In this document: one piece after another, positions 40,761 through 49,693 of the stretch
Position numbering within the stretch: the first letter of the stretch is position 1
How the letters are laid out: every line of letters begins with the position of its first letter
NCBI GenBank assembly: GCA_963813195.1
Contig: CAWEYC010000029.1
Span: 241,806 to 305,805, forward strand
DNA: 64,000 nt
Direction: 5' to 3'
DNA from: Roseiarcus sp963813195
Lineage (GTDB): Bacteria; Pseudomonadota; Alphaproteobacteria; Rhizobiales; Beijerinckiaceae
Translations under genes and position numbers: made by a program
The notes under the pieces: model-generated
Seen by the model: only the letters and a program-made list of their open reading frames with translations
Database searches by the model: none
Told to the model about the DNA's origin: nothing

Positions 40761-42091
40761 CGCGCGCCCTCCGGGAAGGGGCGGACGACGCGCTTTGCCA
40801 ACGAGAGGATCTCGAAGGCCTGGGCGAAGACGAGGAAGGCGACCGCCCACACCAGACATCCGTAGGCGAGAAAGATGATCGGAAGTCCCCTGATCGCCAG
40901 GATCATGCACAAAAAGCAGCCGGCCAAGGAATAGGCGATGACGCCTCTGTTCGCAGGGGCGCGCTCGGTTCGCAAAAGGCCGATCAGAACCGCGATCGGA
41001 AAAATCAACCACACGAAGTAATAATCGTGGGCCTCGGGACTGGCGATGACGTCGAGACACAGGAGGATGCCGATCTCGCAAGCCCGCGTTTCCTGTCTTT
41101 TCGGATCGGCTTTCGCAAGGAGAAGAAGAAACGCGCCGCCGATGAGGCAGCAAACGGCGGCATAGGCCCGGTTGGCTCCCGCGAAGCCGAGGTCGACGAT
41201 ATCGATTACGAACGCGTTGTCTGGATTTTCGCTCTCCGCGGCGTCAATCGGGCGCAAGAGCCGATGCGTCAGCGAGAAAAGCGATTGGTTGGCGTAGCTC
41301 CAGTTGTGGATAGGACGCTGGCCGAAAACCTTCTCATCGACAGACGTCATGGCGGACGTCCAGATCTTGAGATCGGACGCCGCCTTGCTTGGCCCGAGAA
41401 CCACCGCAGGGACCAGGTAGCTGAAGACCATCAGCGCAACGATCATTGACGAAGCGGCGCGCCATTGCCGCCGCGCCAAGAGATAGAGAACGATGGCGAG
41501 GGGAAACGTCTTCAGCGCGGCGGCGAACGCCATCAGGACGCCGCCAAGGACGCTTCGATCGTTATCGATGGCGACAAAGCCCGACAGGATTGCGGCCAGG
41601 AGAAGGAGATTGGGCTGCCCAAGGTCGAAGTTGAGGAAGATCAGCGGCAGCGTAATCAGGGACGGCAGGACGATGCTCGCCGCGTCGCGCGGAGCGAAAG
41701 AGCAGAGCGCCTGGATGCAAGCGACGACGACAATCCACGCGCCGGCGGTGATCAGCGCCAGCGCCGCATACATCAAGGGTTTGCCCAGCAGCGCCAACGG
41801 CGCGAGCAGCACGGCGCAAAACGGCGTGTACAGGAATTTCAGCAGGCCATCGGGGCGACGGGCGTAGATGTCCTGCCCATGGAGGACGGCTTGACCGGTT
41901 TGGAACCAAAGCCCGTAGTCCTTGGTCTTTCCGCCACCGAAGAGTTCGGGAACCAAGACATCGGCCAGAAACAAGCCGACGAGCACGAGGAACGCGCCGG
42001 CGATCCGCCGATCGAGCGAACCGCGAAAATCGAATATGCCTCGAACGCGAGGCGTCTCGCCTAAGACGAAAGCAGCGCCGTTATTGTTCAT
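40736..42091 (-). CDS. GT87-family (DUF2029) membrane glycosyltransferase-like protein
   Basis: This inner membrane protein has about 451 residues and roughly ten hydrophobic helices. The N-terminal region shows the DUF2029 pattern: GKTKDYGLWFQTGQAVLHG with an early Asp, then GQDIYARRPDGLLKFLYTPF. GT87 members such as mycobacterial PimE transfer mannose from a polyprenyl-phosphate donor. The ATG at 42091 is chosen because the preceding part is basic and not conserved. The 3' end overlaps the epimerase 3' end by 25 bases. Substrate and role are unknown. Confidence 0.8.
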   Translation of the reverse strand: MNNNGAAFVLGETPRVRGIFDFRGSLDRRIAGAFLVLVGLFLADVLVPELFGGGKTKDYGLWFQTGQAVLHGQDIYARRPDGLLKFLYTPFCAVLLAPLALLGKPLMYAALALITAGAWIVVVACIQALCSFAPRDAASIVLPSLITLPLIFLNFDLGQPNLLLLAAILSGFVAIDNDRSVLGGVLMAFAAALKTFPLAIVLYLLARRQWRAASSMIVALMVFSYLVPAVVLGPSKAASDLKIWTSAMTSVDEKVFGQRPIHNWSYANQSLFSLTHRLLRPIDAAESENPDNAFVIDIVDLGFAGANRAYAAVCCLIGGAFLLLLAKADPKRQETRACEIGILLCLDVIASPEAHDYYFVWLIFPIAVLIGLLRTERAPANRGVIAYSLAGCFLCMILAIRGLPIIFLAYGCLVWAVAFLVFAQAFEILSLAKRVVRPFPEGARYAPGSNP

Positions 42092-42331
42092 GAGCGATCT
42101 CACGGTAGGACCAGGAGAGCTCTTATTGGTCCGCGTCGCGGCAGGCTGTCGCTGGCGCGCTGGGCGGACTAGACCGCTTTCACCCATCGCCGTCCCTCGA
42201 TCAAGTTAATTTTGAGGCCGCCCGGCGAACTCCTCCCTGCGCCGACGACCGACGACGGGCGTCCGCCCCATGTTGACTCGTCCCGCCACGCCGGCGCATC
42301 GCTATCCCCTGACCTATCCAGGGAGCGCAAT

Positions 42332-43093
42332 TTGTCCTTCGCCCGATACCCCAGCCTCGAAGGCGCCGTCGTCATCGTCACCGGCGGGGCCTCGGGCATC
42401 GGGAACGCCATGGTCCGCGCTTTCACGGCCCAGGGCTCGCATGTCGGTTTCGTCGACATCGACGAAAACGGCGGGCGCGCGTTGGCGCAGGACCTGAAGG
42501 GAGCCGGCGGCAAAGCCTGGTTCGAGCCCTGCGACCTGCGCGACATCGCGGCGCTTCAGGCCGCCTTCGCCCGCATCAGGGGCACGCTCGGTCCGGCCGG
42601 CGTTCTCGTCAACAACGCCGCGCGCGACGACCGGCACGGCTGGCAGGACGTGACGCCCGACTATTACGACGAGCGCGTGGCGACGAACCTCCGCCATATG
42701 TTTTTCGCCATCCAGACGGTCGCCCCCGACATGATCGCGGCGAGCAAGGGTTCGATCATCAATTTCGGCTCGAATTCCTGGTTCGAAGCCGTCGCCGGCC
42801 TGCCCGTCTACGCCACCGCCAAATCCGCGGTGCACGGCATGACGCGCTCCTTCGCGCGCGAACTCGGCAAGCACCGCATCCGCGTCAACACCATCGTTCC
42901 CGGCTGGGTGATGACCGAGCGGCAGAAAACGTTGTGGGCCAAGCCGGAGGCGATCGCCCGCCACCTCGAACGCCAATGTCTGCCCGACCTGATCGAACCC
43001 GCCTACCTCGCCAACATGGCGCTCTTTCTTGCGTCGGATGATTCGGCGATGTGCACGGCGAACAATTACATGGTGGAGGCGGGGTCGATTTAG
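42332..43093 (+). CDS. SDR oxidoreductase, sugar 1-dehydrogenase-like
   Basis: The 253-residue classical SDR resembles Caulobacter-type D-xylose or L-arabinose 1-dehydrogenases. The nucleotide motif is VIVTGGASGIGNAM, and NNAARDDRH matches the characteristic xylose-dehydrogenase block. The catalytic residues are in FGSNSW and YATAKSAVHGM. The start is probably TTG at 42332 (LSFARYPSLEG), just after AGGGAGCGC; the upstream open frame looks noncoding. The substrate assignment rests on similarity of short blocks only. Confidence 0.82.
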   Translation: MSFARYPSLEGAVVIVTGGASGIGNAMVRAFTAQGSHVGFVDIDENGGRALAQDLKGAGGKAWFEPCDLRDIAALQAAFARIRGTLGPAGVLVNNAARDDRHGWQDVTPDYYDERVATNLRHMFFAIQTVAPDMIAASKGSIINFGSNSWFEAVAGLPVYATAKSAVHGMTRSFARELGKHRIRVNTIVPGWVMTERQKTLWAKPEAIARHLERQCLPDLIEPAYLANMALFLASDDSAMCTANNYMVEAGSI

Positions 43094-43107
43094 GCAACGA
43101 GCCCGCG

Positions 43108-43860
43108 CTACACGTCGGCTCTCCTCACCAGGAGCGCGTCGACCTGATACATTTTCCCCAGTCCGGGTCGGTTCACTACGGGGGAAAAATACACCGCGTC
43201 GAAGCGCCGATCATACAGCCAATTCAAAACATTAAGATAGTTCTTTTCGCCGACATAGCTCGGCGTCAAGCTTAACTCTATCAACATTGCCTTTGCTCTG
43301 CCTAACGTCTCGGGAGAACCATCTAGCACCTCCTGCTCCAGTCCTTGCACGTCGATCTTAAGAGCTATGGAAGCATTGCCGTCCAGGGCCAATTCCTTGA
43401 CGACCGCGTCCAGCCTCTTGACAGGGACCGCCTCTCGGACAGACGGTCGACCGTCACGCATTTGCAAAAATGAGGAAAGAGCCGTGTCTTCCGTTACGTT
43501 TATGAAACTTTCCCCTTCCGAGGCGCCAAGCGCCATTCGGGGAGCAATACTCCATAAGGGATCGTTGCGAGAGTAATCAATAAGACGTCTGCGAATATGA
43601 TCGACAGGCTCAAACGATATTATCCGCCCTTGGTATCCGGCGCTACGCATCTTGGTGGCAAATTGCCCGACGTTCGCCCCGATATCCAGGATCGTATCTA
43701 TCCCACACTCTGAAAATATGTAGGCAATGTTTCTTTCCTCGAATTTCGGGAACCATTTTCTTAGTGTTTTCCTGCTAGGGAATGGAATCAAGCGTCTCGC
43801 GCTTTTGGCGAACGCTTTAAATTCCTTTTTTGCATCCCCCGCCACTTGCACTGACCCCAC
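43108..43860 (-). CDS. FkbM family methyltransferase
   Basis: The 250-residue protein matches the FkbM family of SAM-dependent methyltransferases, often acting on sugars of polysaccharides or antibiotics. The SAM site reads DTILDIGANVGQFATKM, and a second block is IISFEPVDHIRRRL. The acidic motif ALKIDVQGLEQEVLDG is the third. The gene is less GC-rich than its neighbours, hinting at transfer. It converges on the sugar-dehydrogenase gene. The region upstream has no operon partner, so the substrate is open. Confidence 0.88.
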   Translation of the reverse strand: MGSVQVAGDAKKEFKAFAKSARRLIPFPSRKTLRKWFPKFEERNIAYIFSECGIDTILDIGANVGQFATKMRSAGYQGRIISFEPVDHIRRRLIDYSRNDPLWSIAPRMALGASEGESFINVTEDTALSSFLQMRDGRPSVREAVPVKRLDAVVKELALDGNASIALKIDVQGLEQEVLDGSPETLGRAKAMLIELSLTPSYVGEKNYLNVLNWLYDRRFDAVYFSPVVNRPGLGKMYQVDALLVRRADV

Positions 43861-44140
43861 TCACGCCGCACCGCCGTCCCAAAGAAACGAAGCAAGGAGT
43901 TTAGCCAATGCAGTCGCCGCGCGGAGACGAGTTCCGCGCCGCCGGCCTTGAGCACATCCCGATTCAACAGGGCTGTCAAACGCATCGTTCGTCAGAGACC
44001 GATCGAGCGGGTCGGAAACCGCCCCGTCGACAGCCTCATTCCATATGGCGCTCTTGCGGCCTTCGACGCTACGAAGACTGCCCGACAAGCCCGGCTGCCT
44101 TCAGGGCAGCGCGAGAGCATCGCGCCTCGAACCGGACCCG

Positions 44141-44230
44141 CCGTCTTCGCGAGCGAAGCGCGGCGATCCAGACTAAGGCCGCCGCCGCAATCCCTAAGTC
44201 TGGATGGCGTCGCTTTGCTCGCGAAGACGG
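44141..44230. repeat. Hairpin repeat, family A, copy 2
   Basis: The 34-base left arm starts CCGTCTTCGCGAGCGAAGCG and the right arm ends CTTTGCTCGCGAAGACGG; they pair with few mismatches. The inner sequence GATCCAGACTAAGGCCGC matches the copy at 20261-20344. Such long hairpins with a conserved loop are typical of a dispersed repeat family. Confidence 0.7.
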
Positions 44231-44245
44231 CACAGGTTTGATTCA

Positions 44246-44440
44246 ACCCTAAAACAACGCGACGATCGGGCTGCTCGTCTGCGTGAGCGCGCAGGCCCAG
44301 GGGTCGACTGCAAGTCCGATGACCTCAACCAGATGCGGCTCGATCAATGCGCGGGCGCCGATTTCAAGAGCGCCGACGTGAAGCTCAACGCCGTCTATCG
44401 CCAGATGATCGAGAAGTACGATGCGCAATTGCACTGCTAG
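44246..44440 (+). pseudogene. Remnant of an LprI/DUF1311-type lysozyme inhibitor gene
   Basis: The frame ending at the TAG at 44440 contains DCKSDDLNQMRLDQCAGADF and then KSADVKLNAVYRQMIEKYDA, a recognisable DUF1311 core with its Cys pattern. The signal-peptide-like stretch GLLVCVSAQAQG is in another frame just upstream. The C-terminal half, which should hold further conserved residues, is missing. Family proteins inhibit lysozyme in the periplasm. As it stands this is a broken fragment. Confidence 0.55.
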
Positions 44441-44624
44441 GACGGCGATCTCTCCTGCAACGGGCCGCATTGAAGCGGCCTTCGCATGTCGCTTGTCACC
44501 GCGACATTTGTCTTCAATCGTCATCGCGCGCGATGACGAAGCCCACCGCAGCAATCGGGTGGCCCGGCTGGCGGGGAGCCGCTAGGTCTCGCGCCGGCTT
44601 CCTCGAATAGCGGAATCAACTCCC

Positions 44625-45854
44625 ATGGCCCCCACCCCAGCGCCGCGCCTTACCGGCGCCTTCATCAAACTCGCCTGGTCCAATCTGTCGGCGCAATGCT
44701 CGGAGCAGATGGCGCTGGCGGCCGGGACGATCGTCGCGGTGCTGGCGCTCGGCGCCGATGGCGCCGAGACGGGACTGCTGCAGACCGCGCAGACGCTCCC
44801 CTTCCTCCTTCTCTCGCTGCCCGCCGGCGTTCTGGCGGATCGCGTGTCGCGGCGCGGCCTGATGGTCGGCGCCGAGGCGGCGCGGGCGATCTCGCTGGCG
44901 CTCATTCTTGGCTTGATCGCCAGCGCCAAGCTCAATCTCGCGCTGCTCGCCGCGCTCGGCTTTCTCGGCGCCTCCGGCACGGTCGCCTACAGCGTCGCGG
45001 CGCCGGCGATGGTTCCCTTCCTGACGCCGCGCGAACTGCTGACGCAGGCCAATCGTTGGCTGGAACTGGCGCGCAGCGGCGCTTTTGCCGCGGGGCCGGC
45101 GCTCGGCGGCGCATTGGTCGGTTGGTGCGGAGCGTCGGCGGCCTTCGTCGTCGCGACCGCTTTGTCTGTCTTCGCCGTCTCGATGCTGATGCGCTTGCCC
45201 GACGCGAGAGCCGAGGCCGCAAGGGCGCGGCGCCATCCCATTCACGAATTGCATGAAGGGCTGCGCTTCGTCCTCGGGCATCCGCTGCTCAGGCCGCTGC
45301 TGATCGTCGCCGTCGTCTTCAATGTCTCCTGGTTCGTCCTGCAGGCCGTCTATGCGCCCTATGCGATCCGCCATCTCGGCCTCAGCGCTTCGGGCGTTGG
45401 CGCGACACTCGGCGCTTATGGAGCCGGCATGGTGGCGGGGGCGCTCGGCGCGCCCGCGCTCCAGCGCGTCCTCAGCTTCGGCGCGATGATCGTCTTCGGG
45501 CCGCTCTGCGCCTTCATCGCCTCGTTGATGATGGCGGCGACGATCGCGGCGCCGTCGCCGCTGCTCGCCAGCGTGAGCTTCTTCCTGTTCGGCGTCGGCC
45601 CGATCGTCTGGGTCATCACGACGACGACGCTGCGCCAGACGGTCACGCCCAATGCGATGCTCGGCCGCGTCTCCGCGATCATCGTCACCGCAACCTTCGG
45701 CGCCCGGCCGATCGGCGCCGCGATCGGCGCGGCGATCAGCGCCGGCTTCGGCGTCGAGGCGTGCCTGGTCATATCGGCGGTCGGGTTCCTTATTCAGTTC
45801 GCGGCCATCCTCGGCTCCGCGCCGCCCCGGCTCAAGGCGTTGCCGGCCGAGTGA
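44625..45854 (+). CDS. MFS transporter (MFS_3/EntS-like exporter)
   Basis: The 409-residue inner membrane protein has 12 hydrophobic helices. The loop motif after helix 2 reads LPAGVLADRVSRRGLM, the typical MFS signature. A second half starts about residue 215 (LLRPLLIVAVVFNVSWFVLQ). It most resembles MFS_3 exporters such as enterobactin exporter EntS. The ATG at 44625 begins MAPTPAPRLTGAF. The exported compound is unknown and no siderophore genes are near. Confidence 0.86.
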   Translation: MAPTPAPRLTGAFIKLAWSNLSAQCSEQMALAAGTIVAVLALGADGAETGLLQTAQTLPFLLLSLPAGVLADRVSRRGLMVGAEAARAISLALILGLIASAKLNLALLAALGFLGASGTVAYSVAAPAMVPFLTPRELLTQANRWLELARSGAFAAGPALGGALVGWCGASAAFVVATALSVFAVSMLMRLPDARAEAARARRHPIHELHEGLRFVLGHPLLRPLLIVAVVFNVSWFVLQAVYAPYAIRHLGLSASGVGATLGAYGAGMVAGALGAPALQRVLSFGAMIVFGPLCAFIASLMMAATIAAPSPLLASVSFFLFGVGPIVWVITTTTLRQTVTPNAMLGRVSAIIVTATFGARPIGAAIGAAISAGFGVEACLVISAVGFLIQFAAILGSAPPRLKALPAE

Positions 45855-45904
45855 GGCGGCGCCCCGCACGCGCCGCCTCCGCCCACGCTGCCCAAACTTG
45901 GCGA

Positions 45905-46105
45905 CTATCCCGGCGCTGGGCCTTCGATTTCCGGCGCCGCAAGCGCCCGACGCCGGGCGCGGCGACGGGCTTCGTTCAACTGGCGTCCAACGGTCTCATA
46001 GAGACCGCGCGCCTCAATCGGCGACACGCCATCGCGGCGCATCACCAACGCGACGATGGGGTCGGCGAGCAGTTCGTCAAGAGGGGCGTCCAAGTGGCAC
46101 ACCAC
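45905..46105 (-). CDS. Small hypothetical protein
   Basis: The 66-residue frame starts at a GTG at 46105. It has the helical block LLADPIVALVMRRDGVSP followed by IEARGLYETVGRQL, and then a basic tail. Short helical proteins of this kind occur in related bacteria, but I do not recognise a named family. It follows the phasin gene on the same strand by 54 bases, so it may be co-transcribed. Confidence 0.5.
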   Translation of the reverse strand: MVCHLDAPLDELLADPIVALVMRRDGVSPIEARGLYETVGRQLNEARRRARRRALAAPEIEGPAPG

Positions 46106-46159
46106 AAGCTCCTCCTTGCCGACGCGCCCCCCTTGCTGAGGCGGCGCCTCGGTCCGGCC

Positions 46160-46519
46160 TTACGCCGTGGCGCCGGCCTTGCCGGATTTGACCGTCGACT
46201 TGGCCATGGTGACTTCGACCGGCTTCAAAGCCTCTTTGGCGAGGTCGACGTAGAGCTCGCCGATCCTGCTCGTCCGAGCCATCAACGACTCCTGCGCGGA
46301 CTTGGCGAAACTGGACTGTAGCTGGATCGCGTCTTCTAGTGTCTTCGCGCCACATATGTCCTGGATCAGCGCCAGTGACGCCGTCGCCGAATCCTGGGAA
46401 TAGCTGGTCGCCTCGACGGCGATCTGCTGAAACCCCTTAAATAGAGTTGCGGCCGCCGCAGTCGCGGCATCGAATCGTTCCTTACCGGCGGTCTGGATAT
46501 CTTCGAGAGTCCTGAACAT
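46160..46519 (-). CDS. Phasin family protein
   Basis: Phasins coat polyhydroxyalkanoate granules. The 119-residue protein is mostly amphipathic helix with the usual features: MFRTLEDIQTAGKERFDAAT at the start, then LFKGFQQIAVEATSYS, and a Lys/Ala-rich end. The ATG at 46519 is favoured by GAGAAGGG seven bases upstream; a GTG two codons earlier is possible. No polymer synthase gene is nearby. Confidence 0.82.
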   Translation of the reverse strand: MFRTLEDIQTAGKERFDAATAAAATLFKGFQQIAVEATSYSQDSATASLALIQDICGAKTLEDAIQLQSSFAKSAQESLMARTSRIGELYVDLAKEALKPVEVTMAKSTVKSGKAGATA

Positions 46520-46636
46520 CGACACACCCTTCTCCCACTTCGCGGCGCCCGCCGACCTATACAGGGACCGTGTGACGGCGCCTAAAAAAAGTATGGCCCA
46601 GGCGCAATAAGGGCGCGACCCGTCAAAATTGACGGG

Positions 46637-47374
46637 CTAAACGGTGATGAGGCCCAAGAGAAGGGCGCGAACCGCCGTTTGCGTCTTGGTGACGCAATCC
46701 AGCTTTCGCCGCGCGCTGTCGAGATAGCCGCGCACGACCCGTTCGGACAGCGAGAGGATCGTCGCCGTATCCTCGATGGTCTTTCCGGTCGCCGCCCATT
46801 TGAGGCACTCGCTCTCGCGCGGCGAGAGGGGAGCGAAGCGACCGGCGGACGTGGCGCCCGCCAACGCGAGAAATCGCTCGTGCGCGGAGAGAGCGACGAG
46901 TTGCACGTCGCGCATATACGAGCGCTTCAGAAGACCCCAGTCGCGGTCGCACATGTTCGACGAAACCGAGAGCAGCGCGCTATCGCCGGTCGCGCCGCGC
47001 ATCGGCGCCGAAATCGCGTTCCGGCCAATGCCGGCGCTTCGCCCCTCCATCCGAATGCGACAAATGTTCGGCGGGCTATGGTCGAGATCAGCCCAATCAA
47101 ACGGAGCGAGGCGGTTCTTAGCGGCCAGCATAACCGGATCGATCTCACAATAACGTTGTCTGATATAATGTTCTATGAAGTCAATTGGCAGTGTCGATAG
47201 GAGAATGTCGTTGTAAATGCTAAGAGCCGGAATATTAGCGGCGAAATAAGTCATGGAATGAAAACCACGGCCCTCGCAATACCGTTTGATAGCGGACCAC
47301 AATTCATCAATGTCGCTTGCGTTTTCGATGTTCTCGATCGCCCCCTCCAAGTGAGGATCTTTCAATGCTGTCAT
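46637..47374 (-). CDS. LuxR-family regulator with autoinducer-binding domain
   Basis: The 245-residue protein has an N-terminal autoinducer-binding domain (about 30-165) and a C-terminal LuxR helix-turn-helix (about 182-240; LSPRESECLKWAATGKTIED). Ligand-site residues appear in IEHYIRQRYCEIDPV (Tyr, Asp, Pro) and in PFDWADL (Trp). The ATG at 47374 is supported by TTGGAG six bases upstream. No acyl-homoserine lactone synthase lies in the window, so this is a candidate solo receptor. A 20-base palindrome lies 34 bases upstream of the start. Confidence 0.86.
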   Translation of the reverse strand: MTALKDPHLEGAIENIENASDIDELWSAIKRYCEGRGFHSMTYFAANIPALSIYNDILLSTLPIDFIEHYIRQRYCEIDPVMLAAKNRLAPFDWADLDHSPPNICRIRMEGRSAGIGRNAISAPMRGATGDSALLSVSSNMCDRDWGLLKRSYMRDVQLVALSAHERFLALAGATSAGRFAPLSPRESECLKWAATGKTIEDTATILSLSERVVRGYLDSARRKLDCVTKTQTAVRALLLGLITV

Positions 47375-47408
47375 GGCATCTCCAACAAACGGCAACTGGG
47401 AAATATCC

Positions 47409-47428
47409 ATACTTTGTGGCAAAAGTAT
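47409..47428. promoter_or_regulatory. Palindrome, candidate lux-box-like operator
   Basis: The sequence has perfect 7-base arms ATACTTT and AAAGTAT separated by GTGGCA, total 20 bases. Its size and its position just upstream of the LuxR-type gene match lux boxes. Its base sequence does not copy the classical consensus, so the assignment is inferred. Confidence 0.45.
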
Positions 47429-47602
47429 CGATGCTTTGTGACAGAATTTTAATCCCATCTACTCCGCGTGCAACTTCACGGGAGTTGGGCGCGAGCAGCG
47501 CAACTCAAGAATCGCGCCAACCCGAGGCGGGGCCGCAGGACGGGCGGCGGCAAATCGGGTCGCAAGCTCCTGATATCCTGGCGCTCCATCGGAAACTGCG
47601 CC

Positions 47603-48145
47603 TCACCCGGCCCGCGCGGCCTCGGCCAGCGCCCGCCACCACGCTTCGTCCCAGTTCCAATTCGCCGCGGGCGAGGGCGACGGCAAGAGCCAGATGCGCG
47701 TCGCGCCGATCGTCTCCTTCTGCTCGCCAAATCCCGCCTCGCGGCGCAAGTAACGCCGTCCGGCCGTCAGGCTGGTGAAGGCCAGGATCGCGGGCTCGAC
47801 GGCGTGGATCTTCACCGCCATCGCGTCGCAGGCGGCGCGGCCGAGCGCGCCGAGCGGCAATTGCTTGTCCATCCCGCTGACATGCTTGGCGATGTCGGTG
47901 AGGCCGATTCCGTAACGCGGCAGTTCGGCGAATTCGACCGGCGGCAACTGGCGCGGCGTCAGGCCGATCGCATGGAGCGCGCGCCAGAATTTGTTCTGCG
48001 GATGGGCGTAGTAGCAGCCTCGCGCGGCGGAGACCGCGCCCGCCGCGGTGCCGCAGAAGACGACCTTGAGGCCGGGCCGCAGGACATCAGGGAGAATCGG
48101 CGCCGGCGGGTCAGATCGTCTGGTTGTAAGCGCCAACTTCGGCAT
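47603..48145 (-). CDS. mug: Mismatch-specific DNA glycosylase (Mug-like)
   Basis: This base-excision enzyme removes uracil or thymine from G mismatches. The 180-residue protein has the motif VVFCGTAAGAVSAARGCYYA near the start. The C-terminal motif reads WLLPSPSPAANWNWDEAWW, where LPSPS is the intercalation/DNA loop. The ATG at 48145 overlaps the end of the upstream phosphomannomutase gene by 35 bases, implying coupled translation. The 5' extension of the frame is not conserved. Confidence 0.87.
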   Translation of the reverse strand: MPKLALTTRRSDPPAPILPDVLRPGLKVVFCGTAAGAVSAARGCYYAHPQNKFWRALHAIGLTPRQLPPVEFAELPRYGIGLTDIAKHVSGMDKQLPLGALGRAACDAMAVKIHAVEPAILAFTSLTAGRRYLRREAGFGEQKETIGATRIWLLPSPSPAANWNWDEAWWRALAEAARAG

Positions 48146-49610
48146 TCTCGCGCAGCACCGCGTCGACCGCATGAAACATTTCGCGCATCCGCGCCTCGGA
48201 GGCCGGGCTCTCCACGACGACCACCAGTTCGGGCTTGTTGGAGGACGCGCGGACGAGGCCCCAGGTTCCGTCCGCGACGGTGACGCGCACGCCGTTGACG
48301 GTGACGATGTCGCGGATGGACTGCCCCGTCAGCAAGTCGCCCTTCGCGCGCATCGCCTCGAAGCGCGCCACGACGCGGTTGGCGACCTCATACTTCACCT
48401 CGTCCGGGCAATGCGGCGACATGGTCGGCGATCCCCACGTCTTCGGCAGGTCGCGATAGAGATCGGCCATCGTCTTCGTGGGATTGCGGTCGAGCATGTC
48501 GAGCGCCGCGATCGCGGTGACGAAGCCGTCGTCGTAGCCGCGTCCGACCGGCGCGTTGAAGAAGAAGTGGCCGGACTTCTCGAAGCCGGCGAGCGCGTTC
48601 AAATCGCGGACGCGGCGCTTGATGTGGGAATGGCCGGTCTTCCAGTAATCGACCTTGACGCCGCGCGCGATCAATTCGGGATCGGTCGCGAACAGGCCGG
48701 TCGACTTCACGTCGACGACGAAGGCGGCGCCGGGATGCAGCTTGGAGAGGTCGCGCGCCAGCATCACGCCGATCTTGTCGGCGAAGATCTCATTGCCCTC
48801 GTTGTCGACGATGCCGCAACGATCGCCGTCGCCGTCGAAGCCGAGCGCGACGTCGGCGCCCGTTTCCTTCACCGCCGCCGCCATCGCATGCAGCATATGC
48901 AAATCCTCGGGATTGGGATTGTAGCGTGGGAAGGTGAAGTCCAGGTCGCAATCGAGCGGCACGACCTCGCATCCCAGCGCGCCCAGCAACTGAGGCGCGA
49001 AGGCCCCGGCGGTGCCGTTGCCGCAGGCGGCGACGACCTTGAGCTTGCGCGCGTATTTCGGCCGCACCGTCAGATCGGCGATATAGCGGGCGGGAAAATC
49101 GGCGACGAATTCGTACGACCCGCCCGCGCTCGGGCGGAATTCGCCGCGCAGGACGATTTCGCGCAAGCGGCCCATCTCCTCCGGCCCAAAGGTCACCGGC
49201 CGCGCCGCGCCCATCTTGACGCCGGTCCAGCCATTGTCGTTGTGCGAGGCGGTGACCATCGCGACGGCGGGGGCGTCGAGCGCGAACTGGGCGAAATAGG
49301 CCATCGGCGTGATCGCCAGGCCGATGTCGCGCACGCGGACGCCGGACGCCGTCAAGCCGCAGATAAGCGCATATTTGATCGCGCTGGAATAAGAGCGAAA
49401 GTCGTGGCCGACGACGATGTCCTTCTTTACCCCGAGTTCGTCGAGCAGCGCGCCGAGGCCCATGCCCAGCGCCTGAACGCCCATCAGGTTGATCTCCCGC
49501 TCGAACAGCCAGCGCGCGTCGTATTCGCGAAAGCCGGTCGGCTTCACCATCGGCCGCGACTCGTAGGCGTAGGTGTTGGGGCTGAGCTGGGGTTGCGGCT
49601 GGGGAAACAA
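48111..49610 (-). CDS. Phosphomannomutase/phosphoglucomutase
   Basis: The 499-residue enzyme moves the phosphate between C1 and C6 of mannose or glucose for cell-envelope sugar synthesis. Landmarks are MVKPTGFREYDARWLF, the phosphoserine loop VTASHNDNGWTGVKMG, the metal loop GFDGDGDRCGIVDN, and the sugar-binding loop FEKSGHFFF. The start is TTG at 49610 (LFPQPQPQLSPNTYAYE), with GAGG five bases upstream. It matches the usual start and length of alphaproteobacterial relatives. Confidence 0.92.
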   Translation of the reverse strand: MFPQPQPQLSPNTYAYESRPMVKPTGFREYDARWLFEREINLMGVQALGMGLGALLDELGVKKDIVVGHDFRSYSSAIKYALICGLTASGVRVRDIGLAITPMAYFAQFALDAPAVAMVTASHNDNGWTGVKMGAARPVTFGPEEMGRLREIVLRGEFRPSAGGSYEFVADFPARYIADLTVRPKYARKLKVVAACGNGTAGAFAPQLLGALGCEVVPLDCDLDFTFPRYNPNPEDLHMLHAMAAAVKETGADVALGFDGDGDRCGIVDNEGNEIFADKIGVMLARDLSKLHPGAAFVVDVKSTGLFATDPELIARGVKVDYWKTGHSHIKRRVRDLNALAGFEKSGHFFFNAPVGRGYDDGFVTAIAALDMLDRNPTKTMADLYRDLPKTWGSPTMSPHCPDEVKYEVANRVVARFEAMRAKGDLLTGQSIRDIVTVNGVRVTVADGTWGLVRASSNKPELVVVVESPASEARMREMFHAVDAVLRENAEVGAYNQTI

Positions 49611-49693
49611 GGCGACCTCAAGCGCGAGAGTGCAAGGCCTTTGCCTAGCCGATCGCGATCCCGATAAAAAGGGGCCGCGACGGCGGCGAGGCG

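Larger units (their letters stand above)
43861..44624. other. Intergenic region of about 760 bases with repeats and a gene remnant
   Basis: No intact gene is visible. The stretch holds a long hairpin (44141-44230), the remains of an LprI-like gene (44246-44440), a small hairpin ATGTCGC/GCGACAT near 44486-44507 and a perfect 20-base palindrome CGTCATCGCGCGCGATGACG at 44519-44538. This looks like a decayed region. Confidence 0.6.

Noticed and set aside
44519..44538. Perfect 20-base palindrome as an operator
   Set aside because: No adjacent intact gene or promoter; in this GC-rich repeat-laden gap it is more likely repeat debris.
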